64,000 nt of DNA from Sphingomonas sp. GC_Shp_5. GTDB taxonomy: Bacteria; Pseudomonadota; Alphaproteobacteria; Sphingomonadales; Sphingomonadaceae. Position 1 is the first letter of the stretch; every line of letters starts with the position of its first letter. The notes under the pieces were generated by a model. That model was not told where the DNA came from. It ran no database searches and saw only the letters and a program-made list of their open reading frames with translations. A program made the translations under genes and the position numbers. Positions 17,873 to 26,524 of this stretch are shown one piece after another. Location: contig NZ_JALNUP010000002.1 of NCBI RefSeq assembly GCF_026540855.1, positions 234,077 to 298,076 on the forward strand, in the 5' to 3' direction.

Positions 17873-18501
17873 GCTATGCCGTCAAGGAGATGTTCCTGAC
17901 CCTGCAGGGCGAGGGGGTGAACGCCGGCGCCCGCGCGGTCTTCGTGCGCTTTGCCGGGTGCAATCTGTGGAGCGGCCGCGAGGCTGATCGGGCGACGGCG
18001 GTATGCCGCTTCTGCGACACCGACTTCGTTGGCACCGACGGGCTGGGCGGCGGCAAGTTCGCCGATGCCGCGGCACTGGTCGCGGCGGTGACGGGGTTCT
18101 GGGGTGAGGGCGCGGAAAACCGCTTTGTCGTTCTCACCGGCGGCGAGCCGATGCTGCAGATCGATGATGCCCTGGTGGGGGCGCTGCACGATGCCGGCTT
18201 CAGGATCGCGGTGGAGAGCAACGGCACGCTCGCGGCGCATCCGGGGCTTGATTGGATCTGCGTCAGCCCCAAGGCGGGCAGCACCGTCGTCCAGCGCACC
18301 GGCGACGAGCTCAAGCTGGTCTGGCCGCAGACCGGCAGCGATATCGACGAGATGGAAGGCTGGGCTTTCACCCACCGGCTTCTGCAGCCGCTCGACGATG
18401 CCAATCATGCCGCCAACACCGAGGCGGCGATCGCGGTGGTGATGGCGCGGCCGCACTGGCGCCTGACGCTGCAGACCCACAAGTTCCTGGGATTGCGCTA
18501 A
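17869..18501 (+). CDS. queE: 7-carboxy-7-deazaguanine synthase (radical SAM), expanded cluster motif
   Basis: The 210-residue enzyme converts carboxytetrahydropterin to 7-carboxy-7-deazaguanine, using a 4Fe-4S cluster and SAM. The N-terminal TLQGEG substrate motif is present. The cluster-binding cysteines are Cys31, Cys46 and Cys49, giving CX14CX2C instead of the CX3CX2C of most radical SAM enzymes. This expanded form is known from Burkholderia QueE. LTGGEP (SAM contact) is conserved. It follows queC with a four-base overlap. Confidence 0.93.
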   Translation: MSYAVKEMFLTLQGEGVNAGARAVFVRFAGCNLWSGREADRATAVCRFCDTDFVGTDGLGGGKFADAAALVAAVTGFWGEGAENRFVVLTGGEPMLQIDDALVGALHDAGFRIAVESNGTLAAHPGLDWICVSPKAGSTVVQRTGDELKLVWPQTGSDIDEMEGWAFTHRLLQPLDDANHAANTEAAIAVVMARPHWRLTLQTHKFLGLR

Positions 18502-18520
18502 GCGCTTCCCCGGAGGCCCT

Positions 18521-18549
18521 CGTCATCCCGGGCCACGCCCAGGATGACG
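18521..18549. repeat. intergenic palindrome of the CGTCA...TGACG group
   Basis: CGTCATCC at 18521-18528 pairs with GGATGACG at 18542-18549, with GGG/CCC inside. It lies between the convergent queE and the gene ending at 18571, and may end transcription from either side. Confidence 0.6.
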
Positions 18550-18570
18550 ATGATCAACGCCGCGAGACGA

Positions 18571-19269
18571 TCAGCGAGCCGCAGTGGCGATGCCCGAGGG
18601 CGGCCAGCTGCTGACACCGCACTTCTTGGCCACCCAGCTGCCCTTCTTGTCCCAGCATTTGGGGTCGAGCACCGGCAGTGACGCGTAATCGCGGCGCAGA
18701 TAGGTGGAGAAATGCTGCTCGCCATAGGGCACCAGGCTGTTGCGCAGTTCACGGATCCGCTCATGTGCGATCACGTTGAAGCTGCCGCGCGGGACGAACA
18801 CCGCGTCGCGGCCGATCACGCTGGCGGTCTGGCAGAACCCATATTGTGCCGCGACCGTGGCATAGCCCGAATAGGTGCGGGTGCCGAACTGGTCGAGCGC
18901 CACCTGGCCCAGCGCCTTGGTCTTGGCGACGCGGTTGAAATATTTGGTGAGGGTGTCGAACGAGGCCTTGAGCTCGGCCTCATGATCCTTGATCACCGCA
19001 TTGTAATTCGGGACGGTGAGCAGCGTCGGTTCGAACTGGCATTGCAGCGCCGCCACGTTCAGCGCGGCGCGCATGCTCCACATCACTGCGGCACGCCGTT
19101 CCGCCTCGGTCGACCCCGGTAGCGCCTGGCCGAGCCCTTCTTCGTCGCCGCGCACCACATCGCCGCGGAAATCGTGCGAGCGCAGGAAGAACTGCGCCGA
19201 GGCCGGCGCGGCTGCTGCCAGGCTCAAGGCCATGCCGCCGACGGCAAAGGCGCTACGCAACATCGTCAT
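18571..19269 (-). CDS. exported protein of unknown function
   Basis: The 232-residue protein has a signal peptide ending ASAQF (about residue 26). The mature part is mostly helical, with four cysteines: one near LQCQFEP, one in GFCQTAS and two close to the C-terminus (PKCWDK, KKCGVS), which could form two disulfides in the periplasm. I do not recognise a family. A second Met two codons later is an alternative start. GAGG lies ten bases before the chosen ATG. Confidence 0.6.
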   Translation of the reverse strand: MTMLRSAFAVGGMALSLAAAAPASAQFFLRSHDFRGDVVRGDEEGLGQALPGSTEAERRAAVMWSMRAALNVAALQCQFEPTLLTVPNYNAVIKDHEAELKASFDTLTKYFNRVAKTKALGQVALDQFGTRTYSGYATVAAQYGFCQTASVIGRDAVFVPRGSFNVIAHERIRELRNSLVPYGEQHFSTYLRRDYASLPVLDPKCWDKKGSWVAKKCGVSSWPPSGIATAAR

Positions 19270-19391
19270 CTCAATCGATCCTCACCCGAAGTATTCGCCA
19301 GCGATTCTAGAGCCATTTGCCCGCTGACCCAATCCCCCATTAACGACAATCGCCGATCAGTCGACGCAGGCGCGCGCCAGGCCGCGGAACA

Positions 19392-19420
19392 AAGAAAAAG
19401 CCGCCCGGTTGCCCGGACGG
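19392..19420 (-). terminator. rho-independent terminator of the small lipoprotein gene
   Basis: Read on the minus strand, a nine-base-pair stem with one mismatch (19420-19412 with 19407-19399, loop of four) is followed by CTTTTTCTTT. It lies 35 bases after the stop of the lipoprotein gene at 19455. Confidence 0.75.
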
Positions 19421-19454
19421 CCGTTTCATCAACGTATTAATTCCCGAGTGGGAA

Positions 19455-19724
19455 TTACATCGCGTTGGTGGTCGTGGTCGTGTTGGTGGTCATCATGGTG
19501 TCGTTACCCATGGCGCCCGTGTCGTTGGCCATCGCGCCACCGTTCATCGAACCGTCGACCGCGGTCATGTTGTCGGACATGGTGCCCATGTCGTCGGTCG
19601 TGTTCATGTCAGTGACCATGGTGTTCTCGGTCGTGGTCTCGGTCTTCGGACCGCAAGCCGAAACGGCCAGCGCGGCGCCGGCGATCAGCGAACCGGTCAG
19701 AACCTTGGAGATGAGTGCACGCAT
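19455..19724 (-). CDS. small Met/Thr/Asn/Asp-rich lipoprotein
   Basis: The 89-residue protein has a lipoprotein signal (MRALISKVLTGSLIAGAALA) with a lipobox VSAC. The mature part is low-complexity: ETTTENTMVTDMNTTDDMG and similar runs, ending TTTTTNAM. No folded domain is apparent; the Met-rich runs could bind copper, but Met is spaced by Asp, Asn and Thr rather than His. AGGGAG precedes the ATG. It follows lipB by 89 bases on the same strand and has its own terminator, so it may be independently and strongly expressed. Confidence 0.7.
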   Translation of the reverse strand: MRALISKVLTGSLIAGAALAVSACGPKTETTTENTMVTDMNTTDDMGTMSDNMTAVDGSMNGGAMANDTGAMGNDTMMTTNTTTTTNAM

Positions 19725-19813
19725 TGGAAGCTCCCTAGAAAGAGGATTTGGAGGCTTGCTGGCCCTTTTAATACCCAAATCGTGGTGGACATTAATTCGA
19801 TAAGCCCACGCCC

Positions 19814-20500
19814 TCAAGCCCCGTTTTCAAGGTCGCAAGAAAGAGTATCGAGGAAAGGCTCGGCGGTGAACGCCAGCGCGGCGTCGAAAGTTGCAAGATC
19901 GGTGTCGTTTCCGAGCGCTTTGAGGCTGGTGACGGCGAAATCCGGCAGCCCGCATGGCACGATCCCGCCGAAATGGCCGAGGTCAGGGGCGACGTTGACC
20001 GAGAAGCCGTGCAGCGTGACCCAGCGCCGTACCCGCACCCCGATCGCCCCGATCTTGGCTTCCTCGCCGCCGTCGCGCGTCCAGATGCCCACGCGGCCTT
20101 CGGCGCGAAACGCGTCGACGCCAACCCGCGCCAGCGCCGCGATCACCCAGCCTTCGACGCCATGGACGAAGCAGCGCACATCGCGACCACGCTTGTTGAG
20201 ATCGAGCACGAGATAGCCGATCCGCTGGCCGGGACCATGGTAGGTATATTTGCCGCCTCGCCCGGTGGCGATCACTGGAAAGCGCGGGTCGATCAGGTCG
20301 GCGGCATCGGCGCTGGTACCCGCGGTGTAGACCGGCGGATGCTCGAGCAGCCAGATCAGTTCGCGCGCCTCGCCCGCCAGCACCGCAGCGGCGCGCGCCT
20401 CCATCGCGGCGAGCGCCTCCTCGTAAGGGGTCAGCCCCGGCGTCACCCGCCATTCGATCCCGTCGAGCCCGGGTATGTCCGTCGTCGTCACCCGGCCCAT
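19814..20500 (-). CDS. lipB: lipoyl(octanoyl) transferase
   Basis: The 228-residue enzyme moves octanoyl groups from acyl carrier protein to lipoyl domains of dehydrogenase complexes. Catalytic Cys183 ([15 protein letters not shown]) and Lys149 ([11 protein letters not shown]) are present, as is the substrate motif [12 protein letters not shown] (81-92). The ATG at 20500 gives family length; the longer frame upstream overlaps the divergent promoter region. The neighbour on the other strand starts at 20596. Confidence 0.92.
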   Translation of the reverse strand: MGRVTTTDIPGLDGIEWRVTPGLTPYEEALAAMEARAAAVLAGEARELIWLLEHPPVYTAGTSADAADLIDPRFPVIATGRGGKYTYHGPGQRIGYLVLDLNKRGRDVRCFVHGVEGWVIAALARVGVDAFRAEGRVGIWTRDGGEEAKIGAIGVRVRRWVTLHGFSVNVAPDLGHFGGIVPCGLPDFAVTSLKALGNDTDLATFDAALAFTAEPFLDTLSCDLENGA

Positions 20501-20595
20501 CTGGGCCACGGGCACCGCGCTTGCAAGCGATGGCCAAGCGACGGCGCTTGGGCTAATCGCACCGCGGGAAGGCACTGGGCAGACGGGGGTAGCCA

Positions 20596-21414
20596 ATGGT
20601 CAAGATGGGCAATGTATGGGATCGCACCAGCGAGGTGCTGAGCGGCCGGGCAGGAATGCTCGCCGGCATCGCCGTGCCCACGCTGCTGGTGCCGACGATC
20701 GTGCGTGATGCCTATGTTGCCTACGCGACGCCGGGCACGGTGAGCTTCGCGCTGGTCGGCGGTCTGCTGTCGATCGTGGTGCTGGTGGTCATGCTGTGGG
20801 GGGAGCTGGCGATCATCGCCGCTGCGAGCCATCCGACCACCGGCCGCACCGAGGCGCAGGCGCTGGCGAGCAAGCGGCTGCTGCCGCTGATCGGCGTATC
20901 GTTGGTGCTTGGCCTGATCATCACCTTGCTGTTCGTGCCGGCACTCGTCGCTCTTGGCGCCTCGGGGATGGATTGGCGAGCGATGGCTGCCGGTGCGATG
21001 CCAGCGGCCGCCCGGCCCGGGGCGCTGGCGTTCGCCGGCCTCTACAGCTTCGTGGCAGGCATCATCGCCTTCTTCGTGTTCGCTCGCCTCGCCGTGCTGA
21101 ATGCGGTGGTGCTCCACGAGCAGCGCGGGCTCGGCGCGTTGCGCCGCAGCTGGCAGCTGACGCGGGGCCACACTTGGCGCATCGTCGGCGTCCTGATCCT
21201 GTTCAGCATCGTCTTCGGCATTGCCGTGATGGCGGCGAGCTCGGTGTCCGGCCTGATCTTCCGCCTGATCCTCGGCAGCGACGCCACCGCCACCGTGACC
21301 TTCCTTGCAGGCGTCGTCGGCTCGATCGTCAGCACCATCTTCACGACCATCGCGCTGGCATTCGTCGCCCAGCTCTACGTCGCCTTTGTAGCCAGGCAGC
21401 CATTACCCGCATGA
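20596..21414 (+). CDS. multi-pass membrane protein, GPDPase-membrane-domain-like
   Basis: The 272-residue protein has about six hydrophobic segments. The paired motifs [22 protein letters not shown] resemble the repeat of the membrane domain attached to some glycerophosphodiester phosphodiesterases. The downstream protein carries the same kind of motif (IRRSLSLTRGQG), so the two are probably paralogous partners of one membrane complex. Stop and start overlap as ATGA. Function unknown. Confidence 0.7.
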   Translation: MVKMGNVWDRTSEVLSGRAGMLAGIAVPTLLVPTIVRDAYVAYATPGTVSFALVGGLLSIVVLVVMLWGELAIIAAASHPTTGRTEAQALASKRLLPLIGVSLVLGLIITLLFVPALVALGASGMDWRAMAAGAMPAAARPGALAFAGLYSFVAGIIAFFVFARLAVLNAVVLHEQRGLGALRRSWQLTRGHTWRIVGVLILFSIVFGIAVMAASSVSGLIFRLILGSDATATVTFLAGVVGSIVSTIFTTIALAFVAQLYVAFVARQPLPA

Positions 21415-22151
21415 AGATCACCTTTGCCGGCGTGCTCGCCGATGCCTGGGCGCTGCTGCGCCGCGACGCGGGGCTGCTGCTGCGGGTGGTGCCGCCGTTT
21501 CTGTTCCTGCCGGCCTATGCGCTCACCTTGTTCGTGCCGCCGATGCCGATGCCCGAGCAGGCGATCGCCGATGCACAGACGCGCGCCGAAACCTGGACCA
21601 ATGCGGTCTCGGTGTGGGTGCAGGGCTATGGCCTCGGCTTCTTCCTGGCTTATGCGCTCGCCTATTACGGGCTTGCCGTGATCATGATGCTTTACGTCGA
21701 TCCGACGCGGCCCGCGGTCGGCACCGCGATGAAGCGTGCGCTCGTTCTTTATCCGCGCTTCTTCCTGGCGATGATGCTGGTCTCGATACCGGCAGGCTTG
21801 GGCATGTGGGTGCTGGTGATCCCGGGGCTGTACGTGCTCGGGCGGACGATGCTCACCGCGCCGGTACTGGTCGCCGAGCAGCCGATCGGCGCCTGGCAGG
21901 CGATCCGCCGCTCGCTGTCGCTCACCCGCGGGCAGGGGCTGTCGCTGATGGGGTTGGCGGCATTCGGTTATCTGGTCGGGCTGCTCGCCGGCCAGCCGTT
22001 CCTGCTTGCTGACACGGCTTTGCGGGAAGGCGGCGGGGGCAATCCGATTGCGGTGGCGCTAGTCGATGCAGCCGCGGCTGCGGTGGCGATGGCGACCCAG
22101 CTCGGTCTCGCGCTGATCGCGATCTGCGCCTATCGCCGGCTGGCGCGTTAG
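21411..22151 (+). CDS. multi-pass membrane protein, partner of the preceding gene
   Basis: The 246-residue protein has about six hydrophobic segments and the same helix-rich architecture as its upstream neighbour, including AIRRSLSLTRGQGLSLMG in place of [13 protein letters not shown]. The ATG at 21411 sits inside the upstream stop codon (ATGA). It ends four bases inside the convergent GNAT gene. Function unknown; a membrane heterodimer is inferred from coupling and similarity. Confidence 0.7.
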   Translation: MKITFAGVLADAWALLRRDAGLLLRVVPPFLFLPAYALTLFVPPMPMPEQAIADAQTRAETWTNAVSVWVQGYGLGFFLAYALAYYGLAVIMMLYVDPTRPAVGTAMKRALVLYPRFFLAMMLVSIPAGLGMWVLVIPGLYVLGRTMLTAPVLVAEQPIGAWQAIRRSLSLTRGQGLSLMGLAAFGYLVGLLAGQPFLLADTALREGGGGNPIAVALVDAAAAAVAMATQLGLALIAICAYRRLAR

Positions 22152-22732
22152 CCGAGCAGCGGGATCTGCGGCGCGGCTTCGCGCGGCAGCAGCCCAAGCA
22201 GGCGCGGATCGGGAAATGTCTCGATCGTCCGCCTGACCGCGGTAAAACCCTGTGCGCGGTAGAAGTTGAGCGCCGACGGGTGATCGAGCGTACAGGTATT
22301 TACCGTCAGCCGCGTCGTCCCCGGCAACCAGGCGCGCATCAGCGCCTCGGCCATCAGCCACCGGCCAATGCCCTTGCCGGCCAGCTCCGGGACCAGACCG
22401 AAATAGGTGAGGTCGCACGACCCCGGCAGGCGATGATCGAGCTCGAGCAGGCCGACCTCGATACCGGCGCGATCGACCACCGCATGGACGCCGATCGCCG
22501 GATGATGGATGATCGCCGCCAGCGCGTCATCGGCCATCGCCAGCCGCGAGTACCACAGCCACGGCCCGCCCACCCGGCGGAACAGCGTGCGGTAATGGTC
22601 GAGTTCCGGCTTTGCCCAGGTCACCAGCCGCAGCGGGGCGGCGGGCAGGGGGCGCAGCGGCGGTCGCCGAGTCATCTCCAGCGTGGTCACCACCGTCGCC
22701 AGCTCGCCGGCAGTGACCGCGATCAATCCCAT
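22148..22732 (-). CDS. GNAT-family N-acetyltransferase
   Basis: The 194-residue protein has the GNAT acetyl-CoA site in the stretch LTYFGLVPELAGKGIGRWLM (residues 108-127, Q/RxxGxG/A variant with Gly-Lys-Gly-Ile-Gly), followed by NTCTLDHPSALNFYRAQGF, the usual motif B. The substrate is unknown. The start overlaps the end of hemF on the same strand, so the two are likely co-transcribed. Confidence 0.82.
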   Translation of the reverse strand: MGLIAVTAGELATVVTTLEMTRRPPLRPLPAAPLRLVTWAKPELDHYRTLFRRVGGPWLWYSRLAMADDALAAIIHHPAIGVHAVVDRAGIEVGLLELDHRLPGSCDLTYFGLVPELAGKGIGRWLMAEALMRAWLPGTTRLTVNTCTLDHPSALNFYRAQGFTAVRRTIETFPDPRLLGLLPREAAPQIPLLG

Positions 22733-23565
22733 GTCGCCACCGGTGGCAGGCTCATCAGGATCGCGTCGATATTGCCACCGGTCTTGAGCCCGAACAGCGT
22801 GCCGCGATCATACACCAGGTTGAATTCGGCATAGCGGCCGCGCCACGCCAGTTGCGCGGCGATGTCGTCGGTCGTGAACGGCAGCCCCATCCGGCGGCGG
22901 ACGATGCGCGGATAGGCATCCAGGAACGCCTCGCCGACATCGCGGGTGAAGGCGAAGTTGGCGTCGAAATCGCCTTCGAGATGATCGTAGAAGATGCCGC
23001 CGACGCCGCGGTGGACCTGGCGGTGGGGGATGTAGAAATACTCGTCCGCCCAATCCTTGAACCGCGGATAGTGGGCCGGGTCGTGCGCATCGCACGCCGC
23101 CTTCAGCGTCGCGTGGAAATCGTCGGTATCCTCGGGGATCGGCAGCGGCGGGTTGAGATCGGCGCCGCCGCCGAACCAGCGTTTGGTGGTGACCAGGAAG
23201 CGTGTGTTCATGTGCACCGCGGGCACGTACGGATTGGCCATGTGCGCGACCAGGCTGATCCCGGTCGCGAAGAAGCGCGGATCCTCGCCGGCACCATGGA
23301 TGGTGCGGCCGAACTCGCCCTCGAAGGTGCCGCCGACGGTGGAGACGTTGACCCCCACCTTCTCGAACACCTTGCCCTTCATCAATCCGCGGGTGCCACC
23401 GCCACCCGGCTCGCCGCTGGGATCGATCCGGTCCCAGGGCGTATAGGCGAACGATGCGTCGGAGCCGGCCTCGCGCTCGATCGCCTCGAAGGTGGCGCAG
23501 ATGCGGGTGCGCAGACCCTCGAACCAGCTACGGGCGGCGGACTGTTCGTGATCGAGGTGCAGCAT
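22723..23565 (-). CDS. hemF: oxygen-dependent coproporphyrinogen III oxidase
   Basis: The 280-residue enzyme decarboxylates coproporphyrinogen III to protoporphyrinogen IX using O2 in haem synthesis. Hallmarks include VNVSTVGGTF, MANPYVPAVHMNTRF, WFGGGADLNP, FKDWADEYFYIPHR and the C-terminal RGRYAEFNLVYDRGT. The ATG at 23565 is preferred over a TTG ten codons upstream. The stop overlaps the GNAT gene by ten bases. Confidence 0.94.
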   Translation of the reverse strand: MLHLDHEQSAARSWFEGLRTRICATFEAIEREAGSDASFAYTPWDRIDPSGEPGGGGTRGLMKGKVFEKVGVNVSTVGGTFEGEFGRTIHGAGEDPRFFATGISLVAHMANPYVPAVHMNTRFLVTTKRWFGGGADLNPPLPIPEDTDDFHATLKAACDAHDPAHYPRFKDWADEYFYIPHRQVHRGVGGIFYDHLEGDFDANFAFTRDVGEAFLDAYPRIVRRRMGLPFTTDDIAAQLAWRGRYAEFNLVYDRGTLFGLKTGGNIDAILMSLPPVATWD

Positions 23566-23650
23566 CGCGGCGCCATAGCGGGATGCGCCGGACAAAGTCG
23601 AGTTGCGCCGCCGCCGGCCGACTCACCGTCGGCCAGACGACGCTGGCGCC

Positions 23651-23869
23651 TCAGGCGGTGCGCAGGCGCAGCGGGGTGCGTGTGACGGTGCCCGTCAGGA
23701 TGTTCTTGCCGAACGCGGTACGCATGGTTTCGGCGGCATCGCCGTTCATCAGCACCACGCGGGTCCCGCCGGACGGGAGGGACTCGATCGCGCTGATCGT
23801 GACGTCGTGCTTGCGGCACAGGGCAACGACCTGCTGTTCGGTAGACTTGACGTTGATGGCGCGGGACAT
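23651..23869 (-). CDS. small conserved-looking protein of unknown function
   Basis: The 72-residue protein begins at an ATG with GAGGAAG six bases before it. It has a tidy alternating pattern: helix (STEQQVVALCRKHD), strand (TRVVLMNG), helix (DAAETMRTAFG) and strand (TGTVTRTPLRL). It has no signal peptide or membrane segment. I do not recognise a family. It stands alone between trmL and hemF. Confidence 0.6.
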   Translation of the reverse strand: MSRAINVKSTEQQVVALCRKHDVTISAIESLPSGGTRVVLMNGDAAETMRTAFGKNILTGTVTRTPLRLRTA

Positions 23870-23980
23870 GCAGCTTCCTCGACTTGAGCGGGAGCGCGAC
23901 ATTATCTCTCAGTCAGGCCGTGCTCAACGAGGGGACCCAATGGCGTCGTTATGCGCCATCGAGCGCCAAAACACAAGGAC

Positions 23981-24451
23981 TTACCCTTGCTGCAAGGGCT
24001 GCTCGTCGGGCCATCCGCCGGTCTGGCGCAGCGCCTCGGCGGCGATGATCGCGGCCGAGGCGGCGACGTTGAGCGAGCGCAGGCCGGGGCGCATCGGCAC
24101 CCGCACGCGCAGATCGGCGCGGTCGTGTACCGCCTGCGGCACGCCTGCGCTCTCCGATCCGAACAGCAACACGTCGCTCGCGGCGAACGTCGTCTGCGGC
24201 AGCGGCTGCGCGCCCGCGGTGGTCGCAAGCACGATCCGGCCGTCGACGGTGGCCAGAAACGCCTCCCAGTCGACATGACGGCTCACCGTGATCGCCGCCG
24301 CATAGTCCATCCCGGCACGCGCGAGTCCGCGATCACCCCAAGGAAAGCCGGTCGGTTCGATCACGTCCACCGCCACCCCGAAGCAGGCCGCGGTGCGCAG
24401 AATGGTGCCGAGATTGCCGGCGATGTCGGGTTGGTACAGAGCGATCCTCAT
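23981..24451 (-). CDS. trmL: tRNA (cytidine/uridine-2'-O-)-methyltransferase TrmL
   Basis: The 156-residue SPOUT (SpoU) enzyme 2'-O-methylates the wobble base of tRNA-Leu isoacceptors. Motifs 1 to 3 are visible: YQPDIAGNLGTILRTAACFG (N-terminal, Asn and Arg catalytic), LLFGSESAGVP and VRVPMRPGLRSLNVAASAAI. The length equals that of E. coli TrmL. The ATG at 24451 is the only start giving this family boundary. Confidence 0.92.
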   Translation of the reverse strand: MRIALYQPDIAGNLGTILRTAACFGVAVDVIEPTGFPWGDRGLARAGMDYAAAITVSRHVDWEAFLATVDGRIVLATTAGAQPLPQTTFAASDVLLFGSESAGVPQAVHDRADLRVRVPMRPGLRSLNVAASAAIIAAEALRQTGGWPDEQPLQQG

Positions 24452-24621
24452 TGCTCGTGCCACTACAGCGTCGCACCCCGCCTCGCAAAATGAAGTTGGC
24501 AAAGGCGATTGCTGCCGTCTATCACTTCGCCATCCTGACGTGGGGACGGCAGGGTCGGCGGGGGCCTGGACCGTTAACGGCAAGGCTCTCGACCTCATAA
24601 AGATAATAAAGGCTGAGGCTT

Positions 24622-25203
24622 ATGGTGAGTGAGAGCACGGTCCCACCCGGTGAATCGCCGGAACCGTTCGACGAACATGCATCTGATCCTCGCCGTCGTG
24701 ATTTCATCAACATCGCTGCCGTATCCTTTGCCGGGGTCGGCGTGATCGCGATCGTGCTGCCACTCATCAACCAGATGAACCCGTCGGCCGACGTGCTGGC
24801 GCAATCGACCACCGAGGTCGACATTTCCAAGATCGCGCCCGGCCAGGCGATCAAGGCGAGCTTCCGCAAGCAGCCGCTGTTCGTCCGCAACCTCACCCCG
24901 GCCGAGATCGCTGAAGCCAACAAGGTAGACATCGCCAGCCTGCGCGACCCGCAGACGCTCGCCCAGCGAACCAAGCCGGGCAAGGAGAATTGGCTGATCA
25001 CGCTCGGCGTCTGCACCCACCTTGGCTGCGTGCCGCTCGGCGCCGGCGAGGGCGAGAACAAGGGACCGTTCGGCGGCTATTTCTGCCCCTGCCATGGTTC
25101 CGCCTACGACACTGCGGCGCGGATCCGCCAGGGGCCGGCGCCCAAGAACCTTGCGGTGCCCGATTACACGTTTAATTCCGACACGCTCGTGACGGTTGGT
25201 TGA
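24622..25203 (+). CDS. petA: ubiquinol-cytochrome c reductase iron-sulfur (Rieske) subunit
   Basis: The 193-residue protein carries the twin-arginine-like N-terminus RRRDFIN (24-30), one membrane anchor (about 31-50) and the Rieske cluster sites Cys131-X-His133 (CTHLGC) and Cys155-X-X-His158 (CPCHGS), with Cys136 and Cys157 able to form the stabilising disulfide. It passes electrons from ubiquinol to cytochrome c1. It is first of petABC; GAGG precedes the ATG. An 8-bp stem (24512-24519 with 24545-24552) lies upstream. Confidence 0.95.
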   Translation: MVSESTVPPGESPEPFDEHASDPRRRDFINIAAVSFAGVGVIAIVLPLINQMNPSADVLAQSTTEVDISKIAPGQAIKASFRKQPLFVRNLTPAEIAEANKVDIASLRDPQTLAQRTKPGKENWLITLGVCTHLGCVPLGAGEGENKGPFGGYFCPCHGSAYDTAARIRQGPAPKNLAVPDYTFNSDTLVTVG

Positions 25204-25214
25204 GGTAGCGACAG

Positions 25215-26501
25215 ATGAGCTTTCCCTGGGCCAAACACTATCAACCCAAGCAGCCGCTGATGCGGTGGCTCGATGAGAAGCTGCCGATGCCGCGGCTCGT
25301 CTACAATGCCGTCGGCGCGGGTTATCCGGTGCCACGCAACCTCAACTATTTCTGGAACTTCGGGGTGCTCTCGGGCGCGGCGCTGGCGATCCAGATCGTC
25401 ACCGGCATCGTGCTGGCGATGCATTTCGCCGCCAATTCCGGCGTCGCCTTCGGCTCGATCGAGAGCATCATGCGCGATGTCAACGCCGGCTGGTTCCTGC
25501 GCTACGCCCATGCCAACGGTGCCTCGATGTTCCTGTTCGTGGTCTATGTGCACATCGGCCGCGGCCTCTATTACGGCTCGTACAAGGCGCCGCGCGAGAT
25601 GGTGTGGCTGCTGGGCGTCGTCATCTTCCTGCTGATCATGGCCACCGCGTTCATGGGCTATGTGCTGCCCTGGGGGCAGATGAGCTTCTGGGGCGCGCAG
25701 GTGATTACCGGCTTCTTCTCGGCAATACCGCTGGTCGGCGACAGCATCCGCATCTGGCTGCTCGGCGGCTTCGCGCCGGATAATGCCACGCTCAACCGCT
25801 TCTTCTCGCTCCACTATCTCCTGCCGTTCGTGATCGCTGGCGTGATCGTGCTCCACATCTGGGCGCTCCATATCCCCGGCTCGAACAACCCGACCGGCGT
25901 CGAGGTCAAGGGCGAGCAGGATACCGTGCCGTTCCATCCCTATTACACTGCCAAGGATGCGGTGGGGCTTGGCGTGTTCATGCTCGTGTTCGCGGCGCTG
26001 ATCTTCTTCAGTCCGAACCTGCTCGGCCACCCGGACAATTACATCGAGGCCAATCCGCTCTCGACGCCGGCGCACATCGTGCCCGAATGGTATTTCCTGC
26101 CCTTCTACGCAATCCTCAAGAGCTTCACCGCCAATTTCATCCTGCCCGCCAAGCTGTGGGGCGTGCTGGCGATGTTCGGCTCGATCCTGCTGCTGTTCTT
26201 CCTGCCGTGGCTGGATAGCTCGCCAGTGCGCTCGGCCAATTACCGGCCCGTGTATCGCGTGTTCCTGATCATCCTGCTCATCGACATTTTGGTGCTCGGT
26301 TATGTCGGCGGCGCCGAGGCGACCGCGAAGAACGTCATGCTCGGCCAGGTCGCGGCGGCTTATTATTTTGCCCACTTCCTGATCATCCTGCCCTGGGTGG
26401 CGCGCGCCGAGCGGCCACGGCCGTTGCCCTTCTCGATCACCGAAGCGGTGCTGGCAAAGCAGGGCGGCACCAGCCCGGCCAAAAGCGCGGCGCAAGCCTG
26501 A
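25215..26501 (+). CDS. petB: cytochrome b of the bc1 complex
   Basis: The 428-residue protein has eight membrane helices. Haem-ligand histidines lie in MHFAANSG and [19 protein letters not shown] in helices B, and in FSLHYLLPF and HIWALHIPG in helix D. The Qo-site PEWYFLP motif is present. It holds the quinol oxidation and reduction sites. It starts 12 bases after petA and ends 23 bases before petC. The C-terminal tail ([15 protein letters not shown]) is variable in the family. Confidence 0.96.
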   Translation: MSFPWAKHYQPKQPLMRWLDEKLPMPRLVYNAVGAGYPVPRNLNYFWNFGVLSGAALAIQIVTGIVLAMHFAANSGVAFGSIESIMRDVNAGWFLRYAHANGASMFLFVVYVHIGRGLYYGSYKAPREMVWLLGVVIFLLIMATAFMGYVLPWGQMSFWGAQVITGFFSAIPLVGDSIRIWLLGGFAPDNATLNRFFSLHYLLPFVIAGVIVLHIWALHIPGSNNPTGVEVKGEQDTVPFHPYYTAKDAVGLGVFMLVFAALIFFSPNLLGHPDNYIEANPLSTPAHIVPEWYFLPFYAILKSFTANFILPAKLWGVLAMFGSILLLFFLPWLDSSPVRSANYRPVYRVFLIILLIDILVLGYVGGAEATAKNVMLGQVAAAYYFAHFLIILPWVARAERPRPLPFSITEAVLAKQGGTSPAKSAAQA

Positions 26502-26524
26502 ACCGACTGGGGGATCAACCACTC

